Part shown: piece by piece, positions 26,331 to 36,831 of the stretch
Position numbering within the stretch: the first letter of the stretch is position 1
How the letters are laid out: each line of letters starts with the position of its first letter
Source of the DNA: Streptomyces sp. NBC_01716
Lineage (GTDB): Bacteria; Actinomycetota; Actinomycetes; Streptomycetales; Streptomycetaceae
DNA: 64,000 nt
Assembly: GCF_036248275.1 (NCBI RefSeq)
Contig: NZ_CP109181.1
Coordinates: 2,356,001-2,420,000, forward strand
Direction of reading: 5' to 3'
Translations under genes and position numbers: made by a program
Notes under the pieces: model-generated
Told to the model about the DNA's origin: nothing
What the model saw: the letters and a program-made list of their open reading frames with translations, nothing else
Database searches by the model: none

Positions 26331-27881
26331 TCAGCCCATGAACTTCTTGAACTCGTCGGGCAGTTCGAAGTTCTTGTCCGCCTCCGCCGTCGGCAGGCCG
26401 AACGCGCCACCCGCCTGCGCCGCCTCCTCGCGCCGCGCCGCGGCGGCCTGCTCCTCGGCCTTGCGCTTCATCGGGTTGCCGGAGCGCCGCTTGCCCTTGG
26501 CCTGCTTCTGCTGCTTCTTCTGCCGGCCAGGTCCGCCGCCCGAACCCGGAGCGCCCGGCATTCCCGGCATCCCGCCGCCCTGCGCCATCTTCGACATCAT
26601 CTTGCGGGCCTCGAAGAACCGCTCCACCAGGTTTTTCACGGCGCTGACCTCGACGCCGGAACCCTTGGCGATACGCGCCCGGCGTGAGCCGTTAATGATG
26701 GTCGGCTCGTGCCGTTCGCCCGGCGTCATGGACTTGATGATCGCCGCCGTACGATCGACGTCCCGCTCGTCGATGCTGCTGATCTGGTCCTTCATCTGCC
26801 CCATGCCGGGCAGCATCCCGAGCAGCTTCGAGATGGAGCCCATCTTCCGGACCTGTTCCATCTGCGCCAGGAAGTCGTCGAGCGTGAACTCTTTCGGCCC
26901 CTTCGCCAGCTTCTGGGCCATCTTCTCGGCCTCGGCCTGGCTGAAGGTCTGCTCGGCCTTCTCGATGAGGCTGAGCATGTCGCCCATGTCGAGGATGCGC
27001 GACGCCATGCGGTCCGGGTGGAACGCGTCGAAGTCGTCCAGCTTCTCGCCGTTGGAGGCGAACATGATCTGCTTGCCGGTGACGTGCGCGATGGAGAGCG
27101 CGGCACCGCCGCGGGCGTCGCCGTCGAGCTTGGACAGCACGACGCCGTCGAAGCCGACGCCGTCGCGGAAGGCCTCGGCGGTGTTGACCGCGTCCTGGCC
27201 GATCATGGCGTCGACGACGAACAGGACCTCGTCGGGGCTGACGGCGTCGCGGATGTCCGCGGCCTGGCGCATCAGCTCCTCGTCGATGCCGAGACGGCCG
27301 GCGGTGTCGACGATGACGACGTCGTGGACCCTGTCCTTCGCGTACTTGATCGAGTCCTCGGCGACCTTGACCGGGTCACCGACGCCGTTGCCGGGCTCGG
27401 GCGCGTACACGACGACGCCCGCGCGTTCGGCGACGACGGCGAGCTGGTTGACGGCGTTGGGGCGCTGAAGGTCACACGCGACCAGCAGCGGGGAGTGGCC
27501 CTGCCCCTTGAGCCAGAGGCCCAGCTTGCCCGCGAGGGTCGTCTTGCCCGCGCCCTGGAGACCCGCGAGCATGATCACGGTGGGCGGCTGCTTGGCGAAG
27601 CGCAGGCGCCGCGTCTCGCCGCCGAGGATACCTACGAGCTCCTCGTTGACGATCTTGATGATCTGCTGGCTCGGGTTGAGCGCCCGCGAGACCTCTTCGC
27701 CACGCGACCGCTCCTTGACCTTCGCGGTGAAGTCACGGACCACGGGGAGCGCGACGTCCGCCTCGAGGAGCGCGATACGGATCTCGCGTGCGGTGGCGTC
27801 GATGTCCGCCTCGGACAGCCGCCCCTTGCCGCGGAGGGATTTGAAAGTCGCTGAGAGGCGATCGGAGAGGGTATCGAACAC
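26331..27881 (-). CDS. ffh: Signal recognition particle protein Ffh
   Basis: SRP54 homologue, the GTPase that binds signal sequences with 4.5S RNA and docks with FtsY. The 516-residue product has the N domain, G domain with GLQGAGKTTLAGKLGLWLKG, IVDTAGRLGIDEELM and SKLDGDARGGAALSI, and the methionine-rich M domain (about residues 330-470, with SRRARIAKGSGVEVSAV). The tail is Gly/Met/Lys-rich. It starts at GTG 27881. It stands alone; the 219 nt to the glnD stop hold only GTACGG-rich spacer. Confidence 0.97.
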   Translation of the reverse strand: MFDTLSDRLSATFKSLRGKGRLSEADIDATAREIRIALLEADVALPVVRDFTAKVKERSRGEEVSRALNPSQQIIKIVNEELVGILGGETRRLRFAKQPPTVIMLAGLQGAGKTTLAGKLGLWLKGQGHSPLLVACDLQRPNAVNQLAVVAERAGVVVYAPEPGNGVGDPVKVAEDSIKYAKDRVHDVVIVDTAGRLGIDEELMRQAADIRDAVSPDEVLFVVDAMIGQDAVNTAEAFRDGVGFDGVVLSKLDGDARGGAALSIAHVTGKQIMFASNGEKLDDFDAFHPDRMASRILDMGDMLSLIEKAEQTFSQAEAEKMAQKLAKGPKEFTLDDFLAQMEQVRKMGSISKLLGMLPGMGQMKDQISSIDERDVDRTAAIIKSMTPGERHEPTIINGSRRARIAKGSGVEVSAVKNLVERFFEARKMMSKMAQGGGMPGMPGAPGSGGGPGRQKKQQKQAKGKRRSGNPMKRKAEEQAAAARREEAAQAGGAFGLPTAEADKNFELPDEFKKFMG

Positions 27882-28100
27882 GGCGCTCGTAGGTCCTCAG
27901 GGGTCGGGGGCAGAGTGGATTGCTCTCCAGGGTATCCGGCCGGGCCGGGATGGCGGGCCCTGCCCGTTGTGAAGGCCCGTACGGGGCCCTCCGCCGCGGC
28001 GTCGCTCCCGCCCCGTACGACGGCAGCCAGCCGCCCCGTACGGCGACGGCCTGCGGGGCTCCGCCCCGCCCCCGTCCCGCGCCGCTCCGTGATCCATGCC

Positions 28101-30551
28101 TCAGCCGCGCAGGGCCTCCTCCACCATCTTCGCGGCCGTCGCCGCCTCCCCGTCCGTCAGGACGGCCCCGTCGGGGCGCGTGATGTAGACGGTGTCCACC
28201 GCGTTCGCGCCCAGCGTGGACACGTGCGCGCTGCGGACCCGTACCGCCGCCTCCTCCAGCGCCCGCCCGATCCGGTGCAGCAGACCCGGGGCGTCCTGCG
28301 CGCGCACCTCGATGACGGTGGCGAGTTCCGAGCTGTCCGGCACCACCGTCACACGGGGCGGCGGAGCCTGGGTGCCGCGCCGCCGGGGATAGGACGCCTC
28401 GCGCTCCGCCAGCCGGGACCGGATGCCGAGCGAACCGTCCAGGGCGCGTACGAGGTCGGCGCGCAGCCGCGTCGCCTGGGGCAGGGAGCCGTACGCCGCC
28501 GCGACCCGCCAGGTGAGCAGCAGCACGTCGGAGGCGTCACCGAGCGCCGTGGGCGGTTCGACGATGCGCAGATCGGCCGCCCGCACGGTGAGACGGTGCA
28601 GCGCGAGGACCCCTGCCGCGGCCGGCAGGACGCCGGGGCGGTCGGGAAGGGCGATGAGCAGTTCGACGCCGACCGGCTCCGGTTCGTCGTCCTCCTGAGG
28701 AGGCTCCGAGTGGGTGTGGAGGGACAGGACGGGGCCGCCGGTGCGCAGCGCCTCGACAGCGAGGCGTTCCTGCTCCGCGCTGGTCACGACGGGGCGCGCT
28801 GCGGCGGGCGCCCTGCCGGCGAGGGCGGCGGCGACGCGGCCGACGAGGTCCGTGACGAGGGACCCGCGCCACGCGGACCAGGCGGCGGGCCCGGTGGCGA
28901 GCGCGTCGGCCTCGGTGAGCGCGTGCAGCAGTTCCAGGGTGGACAGCGAGTCGATCTTCTCTGCGACGGAGCTGACGGTGGCCGGGTCGTCCAGGTCGCG
29001 CCGCGTCGCCGTCTCGACGAGCAGCAGATGGTGGCGTACGAGGGCGGCGACGACGTCCGCGTCGGCGCGGTCGAAGCCGATCCGCAGCGCCACGGTGCGC
29101 GCGACGGGCTCCCCGGCCTCGGAGTGGTCGCCGGGCAGCCCCTTGCCGATGTCGTGGAGCAGGGCGGCGACCAGGAGCAGGTCGGGGCGGCTCACGCGTC
29201 GGGTCAGCGCGGAGGCCTCGACCGCGGTCTCGACGAGGTGGCGGTCCACCGTCCAGGTGTGGACGGCGTTGCGCTGGGGGCGGCAGCGGACGTGCTCCCA
29301 CTCGGGGATGAGGCGGGTGATGAGCCCTTCGGCCTCGAACGCCTCCCAGACGGGGACGGTCGGCTCCCCCGCCCCGAGCAACGTGACGAATTCCTCGCGC
29401 GCCGCCGCGGGCCACGGGGCGGACAGCGGGTGCGCGGCGGCGAGCCGCCGGACGACGTAGGGCGAGATCGGCAGCCCGGACTGCGCGGCGGCGGCAGCGG
29501 CGCGCAGCGGCAGGACGGGGTCGCGTTCGACGCGCGCCGTCCTGGCGAGTACGGCCTCGCCGTCCTGCTCCACGACACCTTCGGCGAGCGGCGTGCGCTC
29601 CGGGGCGGGCCTGCTGCCGCCGAGGAGGGAACGGAGCCGGGGACGGCCGGCGCGGGAGCGCAGGACGCGGTTGACCTCGCGCCAGGTGACGTCGGAGGCG
29701 TACGACACGGTGCGGGCGGCCTGGTAGACCTGCCGCAGGAGTTCGTCGGCGTCGCCCACTCCGAGCTCCGCGGCGACGCCGTCCTGCTCCTGGAGCGCGA
29801 GCCGGTCCGTGGCCCGGCCGGTCGTCAGGTGCAGGGCGTCGCGTACGTCGAGGAGCGCGCGGCGGGCCTCGGCGAGTCCCTCCCTGGGGGCGTCGGCGAG
29901 CCAGGACGCGGCGACGGCGCGCAGCGCGGTGGCGTCCCTGAGCCCGCCCCGTGCCTCCTTGATGTCGGGTTCGAGAAGGAACTGCAACTCGCCCTGGCGC
30001 TCGGCGCGTTCGCGGCAGAGTTCGTCGAGTTCGGGAAGGCGTTTCGGGGCCTGGTTGCGCCAGTCGGCGAGTACCGCGGTGCGCAGGGCGGCGGTCGGCG
30101 CCGGGTCGCCGACGACATGACGGGCGTCGAGGAGGCCGAGCTGCACCTTCAGGTCCTGGCCTGCCGTCTTGCGGGCCTCGGCCGTCGTACGTACGGAGTG
30201 GTCGAGGGCGAGCCCCAGGTCCCACACGGGATACCAGACGCGGTCCGCGAGAGCGGCGATGGCCGCGGCGTCGGAGCTGCCGTCGTGCAGGAGGAGAAGG
30301 TCGAGGTCGCTGCGGGGGGACAGTTCGCCCCGTCCGTAGCCGCCGACGGCGACGAGGGACGCTCCCTGGACGCCGACCGCACGGACCGCGGCGGTGAACA
30401 GGGCGTGCAGCCAGTCGTCCGTGAGCCGCGCCAGCGCGGCGCGGCGCGGCGGCCCGGACGGCGTCTTGTCGTGGAGAAGGCGCAGCCGGGCCGCCGCGTA
30501 GCCGCTGGGTCCGGGGTCGGGTTGTCCGGTCGTCTCTTCAGGGGTGGTCAC
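28101..30551 (-). CDS. glnD: PII nucleotidyltransferase GlnD
   Basis: Modifies the PII protein GlnK; in Streptomyces it is an adenylyltransferase rather than a uridylyltransferase, from published knowledge. The 816-residue product has the nucleotidyltransferase domain (VAVGGYGRGELSPRSDLDLL), a GlnE-like linker, the HD domain (ALLHDIGKGLPGDHSEAGEP) and two C-terminal ACT domains (ALPDRPGVLPAAAGVLALH; APGLLHRIGRALEEAAVRVR). It starts at GTG 30551. It is downstream of amtB-glnK in the conserved amtB-glnK-glnD operon, but with a strong terminator-like hairpin in the 252-nt gap. Confidence 0.95.
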   Translation of the reverse strand: MTTPEETTGQPDPGPSGYAAARLRLLHDKTPSGPPRRAALARLTDDWLHALFTAAVRAVGVQGASLVAVGGYGRGELSPRSDLDLLLLHDGSSDAAAIAALADRVWYPVWDLGLALDHSVRTTAEARKTAGQDLKVQLGLLDARHVVGDPAPTAALRTAVLADWRNQAPKRLPELDELCRERAERQGELQFLLEPDIKEARGGLRDATALRAVAASWLADAPREGLAEARRALLDVRDALHLTTGRATDRLALQEQDGVAAELGVGDADELLRQVYQAARTVSYASDVTWREVNRVLRSRAGRPRLRSLLGGSRPAPERTPLAEGVVEQDGEAVLARTARVERDPVLPLRAAAAAAQSGLPISPYVVRRLAAAHPLSAPWPAAAREEFVTLLGAGEPTVPVWEAFEAEGLITRLIPEWEHVRCRPQRNAVHTWTVDRHLVETAVEASALTRRVSRPDLLLVAALLHDIGKGLPGDHSEAGEPVARTVALRIGFDRADADVVAALVRHHLLLVETATRRDLDDPATVSSVAEKIDSLSTLELLHALTEADALATGPAAWSAWRGSLVTDLVGRVAAALAGRAPAAARPVVTSAEQERLAVEALRTGGPVLSLHTHSEPPQEDDEPEPVGVELLIALPDRPGVLPAAAGVLALHRLTVRAADLRIVEPPTALGDASDVLLLTWRVAAAYGSLPQATRLRADLVRALDGSLGIRSRLAEREASYPRRRGTQAPPPRVTVVPDSSELATVIEVRAQDAPGLLHRIGRALEEAAVRVRSAHVSTLGANAVDTVYITRPDGAVLTDGEAATAAKMVEEALRG

Positions 30552-30702
30552 CCGGCAGGTCCCGTCTTTCGGCGGGCGTCCCGCGTGCGGAACGCCCGGT
30601 TTCGCTGCGCGCGTCCGTATCTCCGAGCGCGCTCGGTTCACAACTCGCGCGACGTCGTCACGAGTTGGGCGCCGGCTCCGCGCTCCGTCCCCGGAACGCC
30701 GA

Positions 30703-30743
30703 CGGCGCCGGGCGCGCTCCTCGACGGAGTGCGCCCGGCGCCG
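30703..30743 (-). terminator. Strong hairpin between glnK and glnD
   Basis: CGGCGCCGGGCGC pairs perfectly with GCGCCCGGCGCCG, and the pairing continues inside the loop (CTCC...GGAG) to give an 18-bp stem with a 5-nt loop. It lies 61 nt after the glnK stop, so it should reduce glnD expression relative to amtB-glnK. Confidence 0.7.
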
Positions 30744-30803
30744 GAGCGTGCCCGCTCACCGAGCACGCGCCGGCATCGGACCTGGATCGGACCGGATCCG
30801 GGG

Positions 30804-32425
<1,622 letters not shown>

Positions 32426-32771
32426 GGCCGGCGTCTCCTCGTGGGTGGGAAATACGGCCCGGTGCGGATGCTCTTACTTCTCTGGGCCGACTGGTGGTGA
32501 GGAGATTGACGTGGGGTGATTTCGGTCGATGCCGCCCGATGTTTCGCGACAGTGACGAAGTCGACCGGCATGTTACGCCTGGATGAACTGCCGTGTCGCG
32601 AGGTGCGGTGATGGCAGAATCCGGCGCCGACAGTCACCCGTGTGACGTGGCGCGGGGAAGCGGTGTCGGCTGTACGGGCGACTGCCGCGGCCGGAGGCGC
32701 GGGGTACGCGGAGGGAACGGGGGACTCCGAGGGAAAGCGCACAGGCTTTCGCCGCGCCCTCGACGGTGCGT
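32426..32771 (-). promoter_or_regulatory. amtB upstream region with GlnR-type box
   Basis: On the amtB strand, GTCAC-n6-GAAAC (32541-32556) matches the GlnR a-b half-box exactly. A GTAAC (32572-32576) lies about 15 nt farther upstream, close to but not at the consensus 22-bp period. GlnR activates amtB in S. coelicolor, so this fits. The rest of the 346-nt gap up to the nsdA stop holds no gene. Confidence 0.65.
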
Positions 32772-34262
32772 TCAGACCGCTTCCGCGGACTCCGGGAGTT
32801 CTTCCGTGAGCTGCTCGGTGAGCTGGCTGATCTCGGAGAGCTCACCGAAGTCCCGGGTGGCCGCGGAAACCGTTCTGCGCAATCGGGTGCTGACGCGCTC
32901 GGAGCGCACTTTCCTGGCGATGCCGAGCGCCTCCTTGATAAGAGGGGTCGACCGCTCGGGCTCCCTCTTAAGAAGGTGGACCGTGGCCATTCCGACGAGG
33001 TTCAGCGCGTACGACCGCTGATGCTCCTCGTCCTTCTCGAAGAGCTGGACGGCGCGCTCCATGACGGGCTCGGCGAGCGAGGCGTACGTCGGGCTGCGCC
33101 CTGCCACATAGGCGAGGTCCCGATAGGAGTGCGCGTTCTCGCCGTTGAGCTCGGCCTCGGAGAAGAAGCGGATCCAGTCGGGCTCCGGCTCGCCGTCGTC
33201 GCCCGCGTCGGCGAAGGTGTTCTCCGCCATGCGCACCGCCCGCTTGCACTTGCCCGGCTGCCCTATGTTCGCGTAGGCCCGCGCCTCCATCGCGTACAGC
33301 ATCGACTGCGTACGGGCCGTGGCGCAGTCCCTGCTGCCGTACTGGGCGAGATGGATGAGCTCCAACGCGTCGTCGGGGCGGCCGACATGGATCATCTGAC
33401 GGCTCATCGAGGAGAGGATGTACGACCCGAGGGCCTTGTCCCCCGCCTCCTTGGCGGCGTGCAGGGCGAGCACGAAGTACTTCTGGGCGTTGGGCTGGAG
33501 ACCCACGTCGTAGCTCATCCAGCCCGCCAGCTCGGCCAGTTCGGCCGCGCACCTGAAGAGCCGCCGCGCGGTGCTGTCGGACTGCGGCTCCTGAAGAAGG
33601 TCCGTCACCTCGTGGAGCTGGCCCACGACCGCCTTGCGGCGCAGACCGCCGCCGCACTGCGCGTCCCACTGACGGAACATCACCGTGGTGGACTCCAGGA
33701 GCTCCAACTCCGGCATGGAGAGCCGGGAGTGGCGGCGCGCCCCCGGGGGCCCGGCGTCGTCCTGCTCGGCCGGCGAGGTGGGCACCAGCCAGCGTTGCAT
33801 CGGCTCGATGAGGGCGGGGCCGGCGGCGAGCGCGAGCGACGTCCCGAGGAAGCCGCGCCGGGCCAGCATCAGGTCACTGCGTGAGAACTCGCTGATCAGG
33901 GAGATGGTCTGGGGCGCCGCCCAGGGCAGATCGACGCCGGACACCGAGGGGGACTGGTGGGCGGAGCGCAGTCCGAGGTCTTCGACCGCGACGACGGCGC
34001 CGAAGCGCTCGGAGAACAACTCCGAGAGAATGCGCGGGATGGGCTCCCGCGGCTGCTCGCCGTCGAGCCAGCGGCGCACCCGCGAAGTGTCGGTGCTGAT
34101 GTGGTGCGCGCCCATCTGACGGGCCCTGCGGTTGACTTGGCGCGCGAGTTCGCCTTTGGACCAGCCGCTGCGCCTGAACCATGAACTCAACTGCTCGTTC
34201 GGGCGCTTGCCGGTGGCCGTACCGTCTGCGCCGCTGCCGCCCACTGGAACGCCCCCATCCAC
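32772..34262 (-). CDS. nsdA: NsdA-like regulator of differentiation and antibiotic production
   Basis: A 496-residue protein resembling NsdA, a negative regulator of sporulation and antibiotic synthesis in S. coelicolor. The N-terminal domain (residues 25-75, RRSGWSKGELARQVNRRARQ) is a helix-turn-helix typical of Streptomyces XRE-like proteins with TPR-like tails. The C-terminal half is rich in Ala/Leu helical repeats (GWMSYDVGLQPNAQKYFVLA, then further units). An internal ARRGFLGTSLALAAGPAL segment at about residue 135 looks like a twin-arginine motif plus hydrophobic stretch. It starts at GTG 34262. Its position next to amtB matches the S. coelicolor order I recall. Confidence 0.85.
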   Translation of the reverse strand: MDGGVPVGGSGADGTATGKRPNEQLSSWFRRSGWSKGELARQVNRRARQMGAHHISTDTSRVRRWLDGEQPREPIPRILSELFSERFGAVVAVEDLGLRSAHQSPSVSGVDLPWAAPQTISLISEFSRSDLMLARRGFLGTSLALAAGPALIEPMQRWLVPTSPAEQDDAGPPGARRHSRLSMPELELLESTTVMFRQWDAQCGGGLRRKAVVGQLHEVTDLLQEPQSDSTARRLFRCAAELAELAGWMSYDVGLQPNAQKYFVLALHAAKEAGDKALGSYILSSMSRQMIHVGRPDDALELIHLAQYGSRDCATARTQSMLYAMEARAYANIGQPGKCKRAVRMAENTFADAGDDGEPEPDWIRFFSEAELNGENAHSYRDLAYVAGRSPTYASLAEPVMERAVQLFEKDEEHQRSYALNLVGMATVHLLKREPERSTPLIKEALGIARKVRSERVSTRLRRTVSAATRDFGELSEISQLTEQLTEELPESAEAV

Positions 34263-34680
34263 TGAAGCCCTGTCGCGCGAACTTCTACCAGAATGCCGTG
34301 AGTTACGGTCGTCTGTCCGGAGATCTCGCCCCTTCGAACAGGAAACCGAGTTGCCTGCGGCATAACCACGAACGTGCGACTTCCCACCGTTCGTGTACTC
34401 AAAGTAATCCTACGATCACCCCTCCCGCGAGGGCCATTCCCTAAACGCCACCATTCGCCACCCCTTCAAATGAACTCGCCTGCGGCCGGGCGCGATTCAC
34501 TTGACGAGCGACGAGCAGGAACCGGTGGAGCGTTGCGCACGGGGGCGCACGGAGCCGGTCACACCACTCCGGGTGTCACCCCGCGCCACCTGGGCGAGGC
34601 CGAACCCCAAGAAGCCGACGGAGGGTCACCACGCGACTCCGTGTCGTAACTACCGATGAGTTCGACCCGTTGGAGGGGGC
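34263..34680. promoter_or_regulatory. Divergent region between nsdA and the primase-like gene
   Basis: 418 nt, less GC-rich in its middle, with no convincing gene. Promoters for both divergent genes must lie here. I see a TTGGAGGGGG Shine-Dalgarno directly before the primase-like gene but no clear -35/-10 pair for either side. Confidence 0.4.
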
Positions 34681-35340
34681 ATGGGCTTCACGATCGGCGG
34701 AATCCGGGAGATGCGGTCCGGTTCACGGCGCCGCGGCCGCGCCATCGAGTGCACGACGGTGGCCGAGTACACAGGGCTCTGGGGCTGGGACGTCGTCCCC
34801 GGCGCACGGGCCGCGGCGGGTCGCTGCTCCTGCGGCGCCGACGGATGCCGCGCCCCTGGCGCCCATCCGCTGGACCACGCGCTGGAGGTCCCCGCGGGCG
34901 CCACGCTGGACGATGCCGCCAAGGCCTGGTCCGAGACGCCGGGGGCGGCCGTTCTGCTGCCCGTGGGGCGCACCTTCGACGTCATCGACGTCGCCGAACC
35001 GGCGGGCCGCCGCGCGCTGATCAGGCTGGAGCGGATGGGGCTGCCGCTGGGCCCCGTCGCCGCGACCCCCACGGGGCGCGCGCACTTCTTCGTCGCTCCG
35101 GGCGGCGCGGCCGAACTGCCCGAACTCCTCTACCGGATGGGCTGGGACGACGCCGGTCTCGATCTGCGCTGTCTGGGCGCGGGCGCCCATGTCACCGCCC
35201 CGCCGTCCGACCTCGGCGGCCTCGGGCCCGTCCGCTGGCTCCGGGCACCGGTCCTGGACACCGCGGCGGACCCGCCACAGGCGCGGCTGCTGCTCGGGAC
35301 ACTGGCGTACGTCTGCCACCGCTCGCCCGTCGGCGACTGA
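34681..35340 (+). CDS. Bifunctional primase/polymerase (prim-pol)-like N-terminal domain protein
   Basis: A 219-residue protein resembling the prim-pol N-terminal domain. Recognisable elements are GLWGWDVVPGARAAAGRCSC, a zinc-like CSCGADGCRAPGAHPL, and FDVIDVAEPAGRRAL. Replicative prim-pols carry a DxD metal motif here; this protein reads DVA, so the second acidic ligand is missing and it may not polymerise. There is no helicase domain and no plasmid context. ATG 34681 is preceded by GGAGGGGG. It is conserved next to nsdA in Streptomyces as I recall; function unknown. Confidence 0.72.
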   Translation: MGFTIGGIREMRSGSRRRGRAIECTTVAEYTGLWGWDVVPGARAAAGRCSCGADGCRAPGAHPLDHALEVPAGATLDDAAKAWSETPGAAVLLPVGRTFDVIDVAEPAGRRALIRLERMGLPLGPVAATPTGRAHFFVAPGGAAELPELLYRMGWDDAGLDLRCLGAGAHVTAPPSDLGGLGPVRWLRAPVLDTAADPPQARLLLGTLAYVCHRSPVGD

Positions 35341-35453
35341 CCCCGCAGTCCGCCACCCCCGTCGTCCACCCCCGCCGTCCGGCATCCCCGCCGGCCCCGC
35401 CCCGTCGCCTCCGTACGAAGGGCCCCACCGCATGCGCACACCTTGGGTTCTAG

Positions 35454-36717
35454 CGGTCGTTGCAACACCCCAGTTCAAGGGGTGGGATGGACTTCGAGAT
35501 TCGCGAGGACCGGCAGCCGCAGGGACGTAAGAAACTCACTCGTGAGCGGGAGGCATACTCCCGGCTCATGGAGCAGGGCGTGAGCAACACGGAGGCGTGC
35601 CGGATCGTCGGGATCAACCGGCGGACCGGGAAACGCCGGCGATACGGACGCAACCCGTCCGGCGGCAGGAAGGCGGCTCCACCGATCAACGCGGTGGAGC
35701 CGCCTTCCGTGTGCTCGCGGTACTTGCGCGAGGCCGACCGCATCCATATCGCCGACCGCCTGCGGGAGAAGGCCACGATCCGCGCGATAGCAGCGGAGCT
35801 GGGCCGCAGCCCGTCGACGGTCGGCCGTGAAGTCCGCCGCAACCGCCACCCCGGAAACGGGCAGTACCGGCCGCACGCGGCCCAGGCCCGCGCCGATGCC
35901 CGCCGGCCCCGCCCCAGGCCCGGGAAGATCGGACAGAACCCCGAGCTGCGGGACGCGATACAGGCGGGCCTGGACGAGCGGTGGAGCCCTGAGCAGATCT
36001 GCCAGGCTCTGCGCAGGCAGTTCCCCGACCGGCCGGAGATGCACGTGGTCCACGAAACCGTCTACCAGGCCCTCTACGTCCAAGGACGCGGAGAGCTACG
36101 GCGAGAGCTGGCCGGCGCCCTGCGCAGTGGACGTGCCCACCGTCAGGCCAACTCCCGCCGGCCCCGCTTCACCGAGCCGATGGTCATGATCAGCGACCGC
36201 CCGGCCGAAGCCGGGGACCGGGCGGTGCCCGGCCACTGGGAAGGCGACCTGATCACCGGCAAGGACAGCGCGTCCGCGATCGGCACCCTGGTCGAGCGTG
36301 CCACCCGCTGCGTGATGCTCCTGCACCTGCCTGACGGCCGGGGCGCCGAGCAGGTCCGCGACGCCCTCCAGGAGACCGTGCAGCGACTACCCGCCCACCT
36401 CAAGCGGTCTCTGACCTGGGACCAGGGCTCCGAGACGGCCGAACACCGCTCGTTCAGCACCGCCACGGACGTCCCCGTCTACTTCTGTGATCCGGGCAGT
36501 CCCTGGCAGCGCGGCCCGAACGAGAACACGAACGGTCTGCTGCGGCAGTACTTTCCCAAGGGCACCGACCTGGCCGTCCACAGCCGCGAGCACCTCGACG
36601 CCGTCACCGCCCAGCTCAACGGCCGCCCACGCAAAACGCTCGACTGGGAAACCCCAGCCGAACGCCTGCATAAACTCATCGCGGCCTGATCAACACGACC
36701 ACCTGTTGCGACGACCC
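35454..36717 (+). mobile_element. IS30-family insertion sequence (about 1.26 kb)
   Basis: Terminal inverted repeats CGGTCGTTGCAACA (35454-35467) and, at the right end, TGTTGCGACGACCC (36704-36717) match at 12 of 14 positions. The element is flanked on both sides by CTAG (35450-35453 and 36718-36721), a likely 4-bp target duplication. It carries one transposase gene filling most of its length. The frame is intact, so it may be active. Confidence 0.88.
35487..36689 (+). CDS. IS30-family transposase
   Basis: A 400-residue DDE transposase. The N-terminal helix-turn-helix region (IADRLREKATIRAIAAELGR then SPSTVGREVRRN) precedes the IS30 catalytic domain: first Asp in GHWEGDLITGKDSASAIGTL, second Asp in LTWDQGSETAEH, and Glu in QRGPNENTNGLLRQYFPKGT. 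All three acidic residues are present. It starts at ATG 35487 with AAGGGG upstream; an earlier TTG at 35460 is in frame. It sits between the prim-pol-like gene and ftsY without breaking a coding region. Confidence 0.93.
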   Translation: MDFEIREDRQPQGRKKLTREREAYSRLMEQGVSNTEACRIVGINRRTGKRRRYGRNPSGGRKAAPPINAVEPPSVCSRYLREADRIHIADRLREKATIRAIAAELGRSPSTVGREVRRNRHPGNGQYRPHAAQARADARRPRPRPGKIGQNPELRDAIQAGLDERWSPEQICQALRRQFPDRPEMHVVHETVYQALYVQGRGELRRELAGALRSGRAHRQANSRRPRFTEPMVMISDRPAEAGDRAVPGHWEGDLITGKDSASAIGTLVERATRCVMLLHLPDGRGAEQVRDALQETVQRLPAHLKRSLTWDQGSETAEHRSFSTATDVPVYFCDPGSPWQRGPNENTNGLLRQYFPKGTDLAVHSREHLDAVTAQLNGRPRKTLDWETPAERLHKLIAA

Positions 36718-36831
36718 CTAGAAACCGCCCACGCGGGAGGGCCCTTTCCTCGTACGGTGCCTACCGTGCGTACGGCGCCCCGTACGCGCCCCGTACGGCG
36801 GCTGTCAGCCGACGCGCAGACGGCGCGCCCG

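Larger units (their letters stand above)
35411..36757. terminator. Convergent terminator split by the IS30-family element
   Basis: Left arm CCGTACGA-AGGGCCC (35411-35425) is complementary to right arm GGGCCCT (36739-36745) plus TCGTACGG (36750-36757), with a 4-nt bulge. The two arms now flank the insertion. Joined across the CTAG target, they would make a 15-bp stem between the stops of the primase-like gene and ftsY, the expected place for a bidirectional terminator. Confidence 0.65.
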
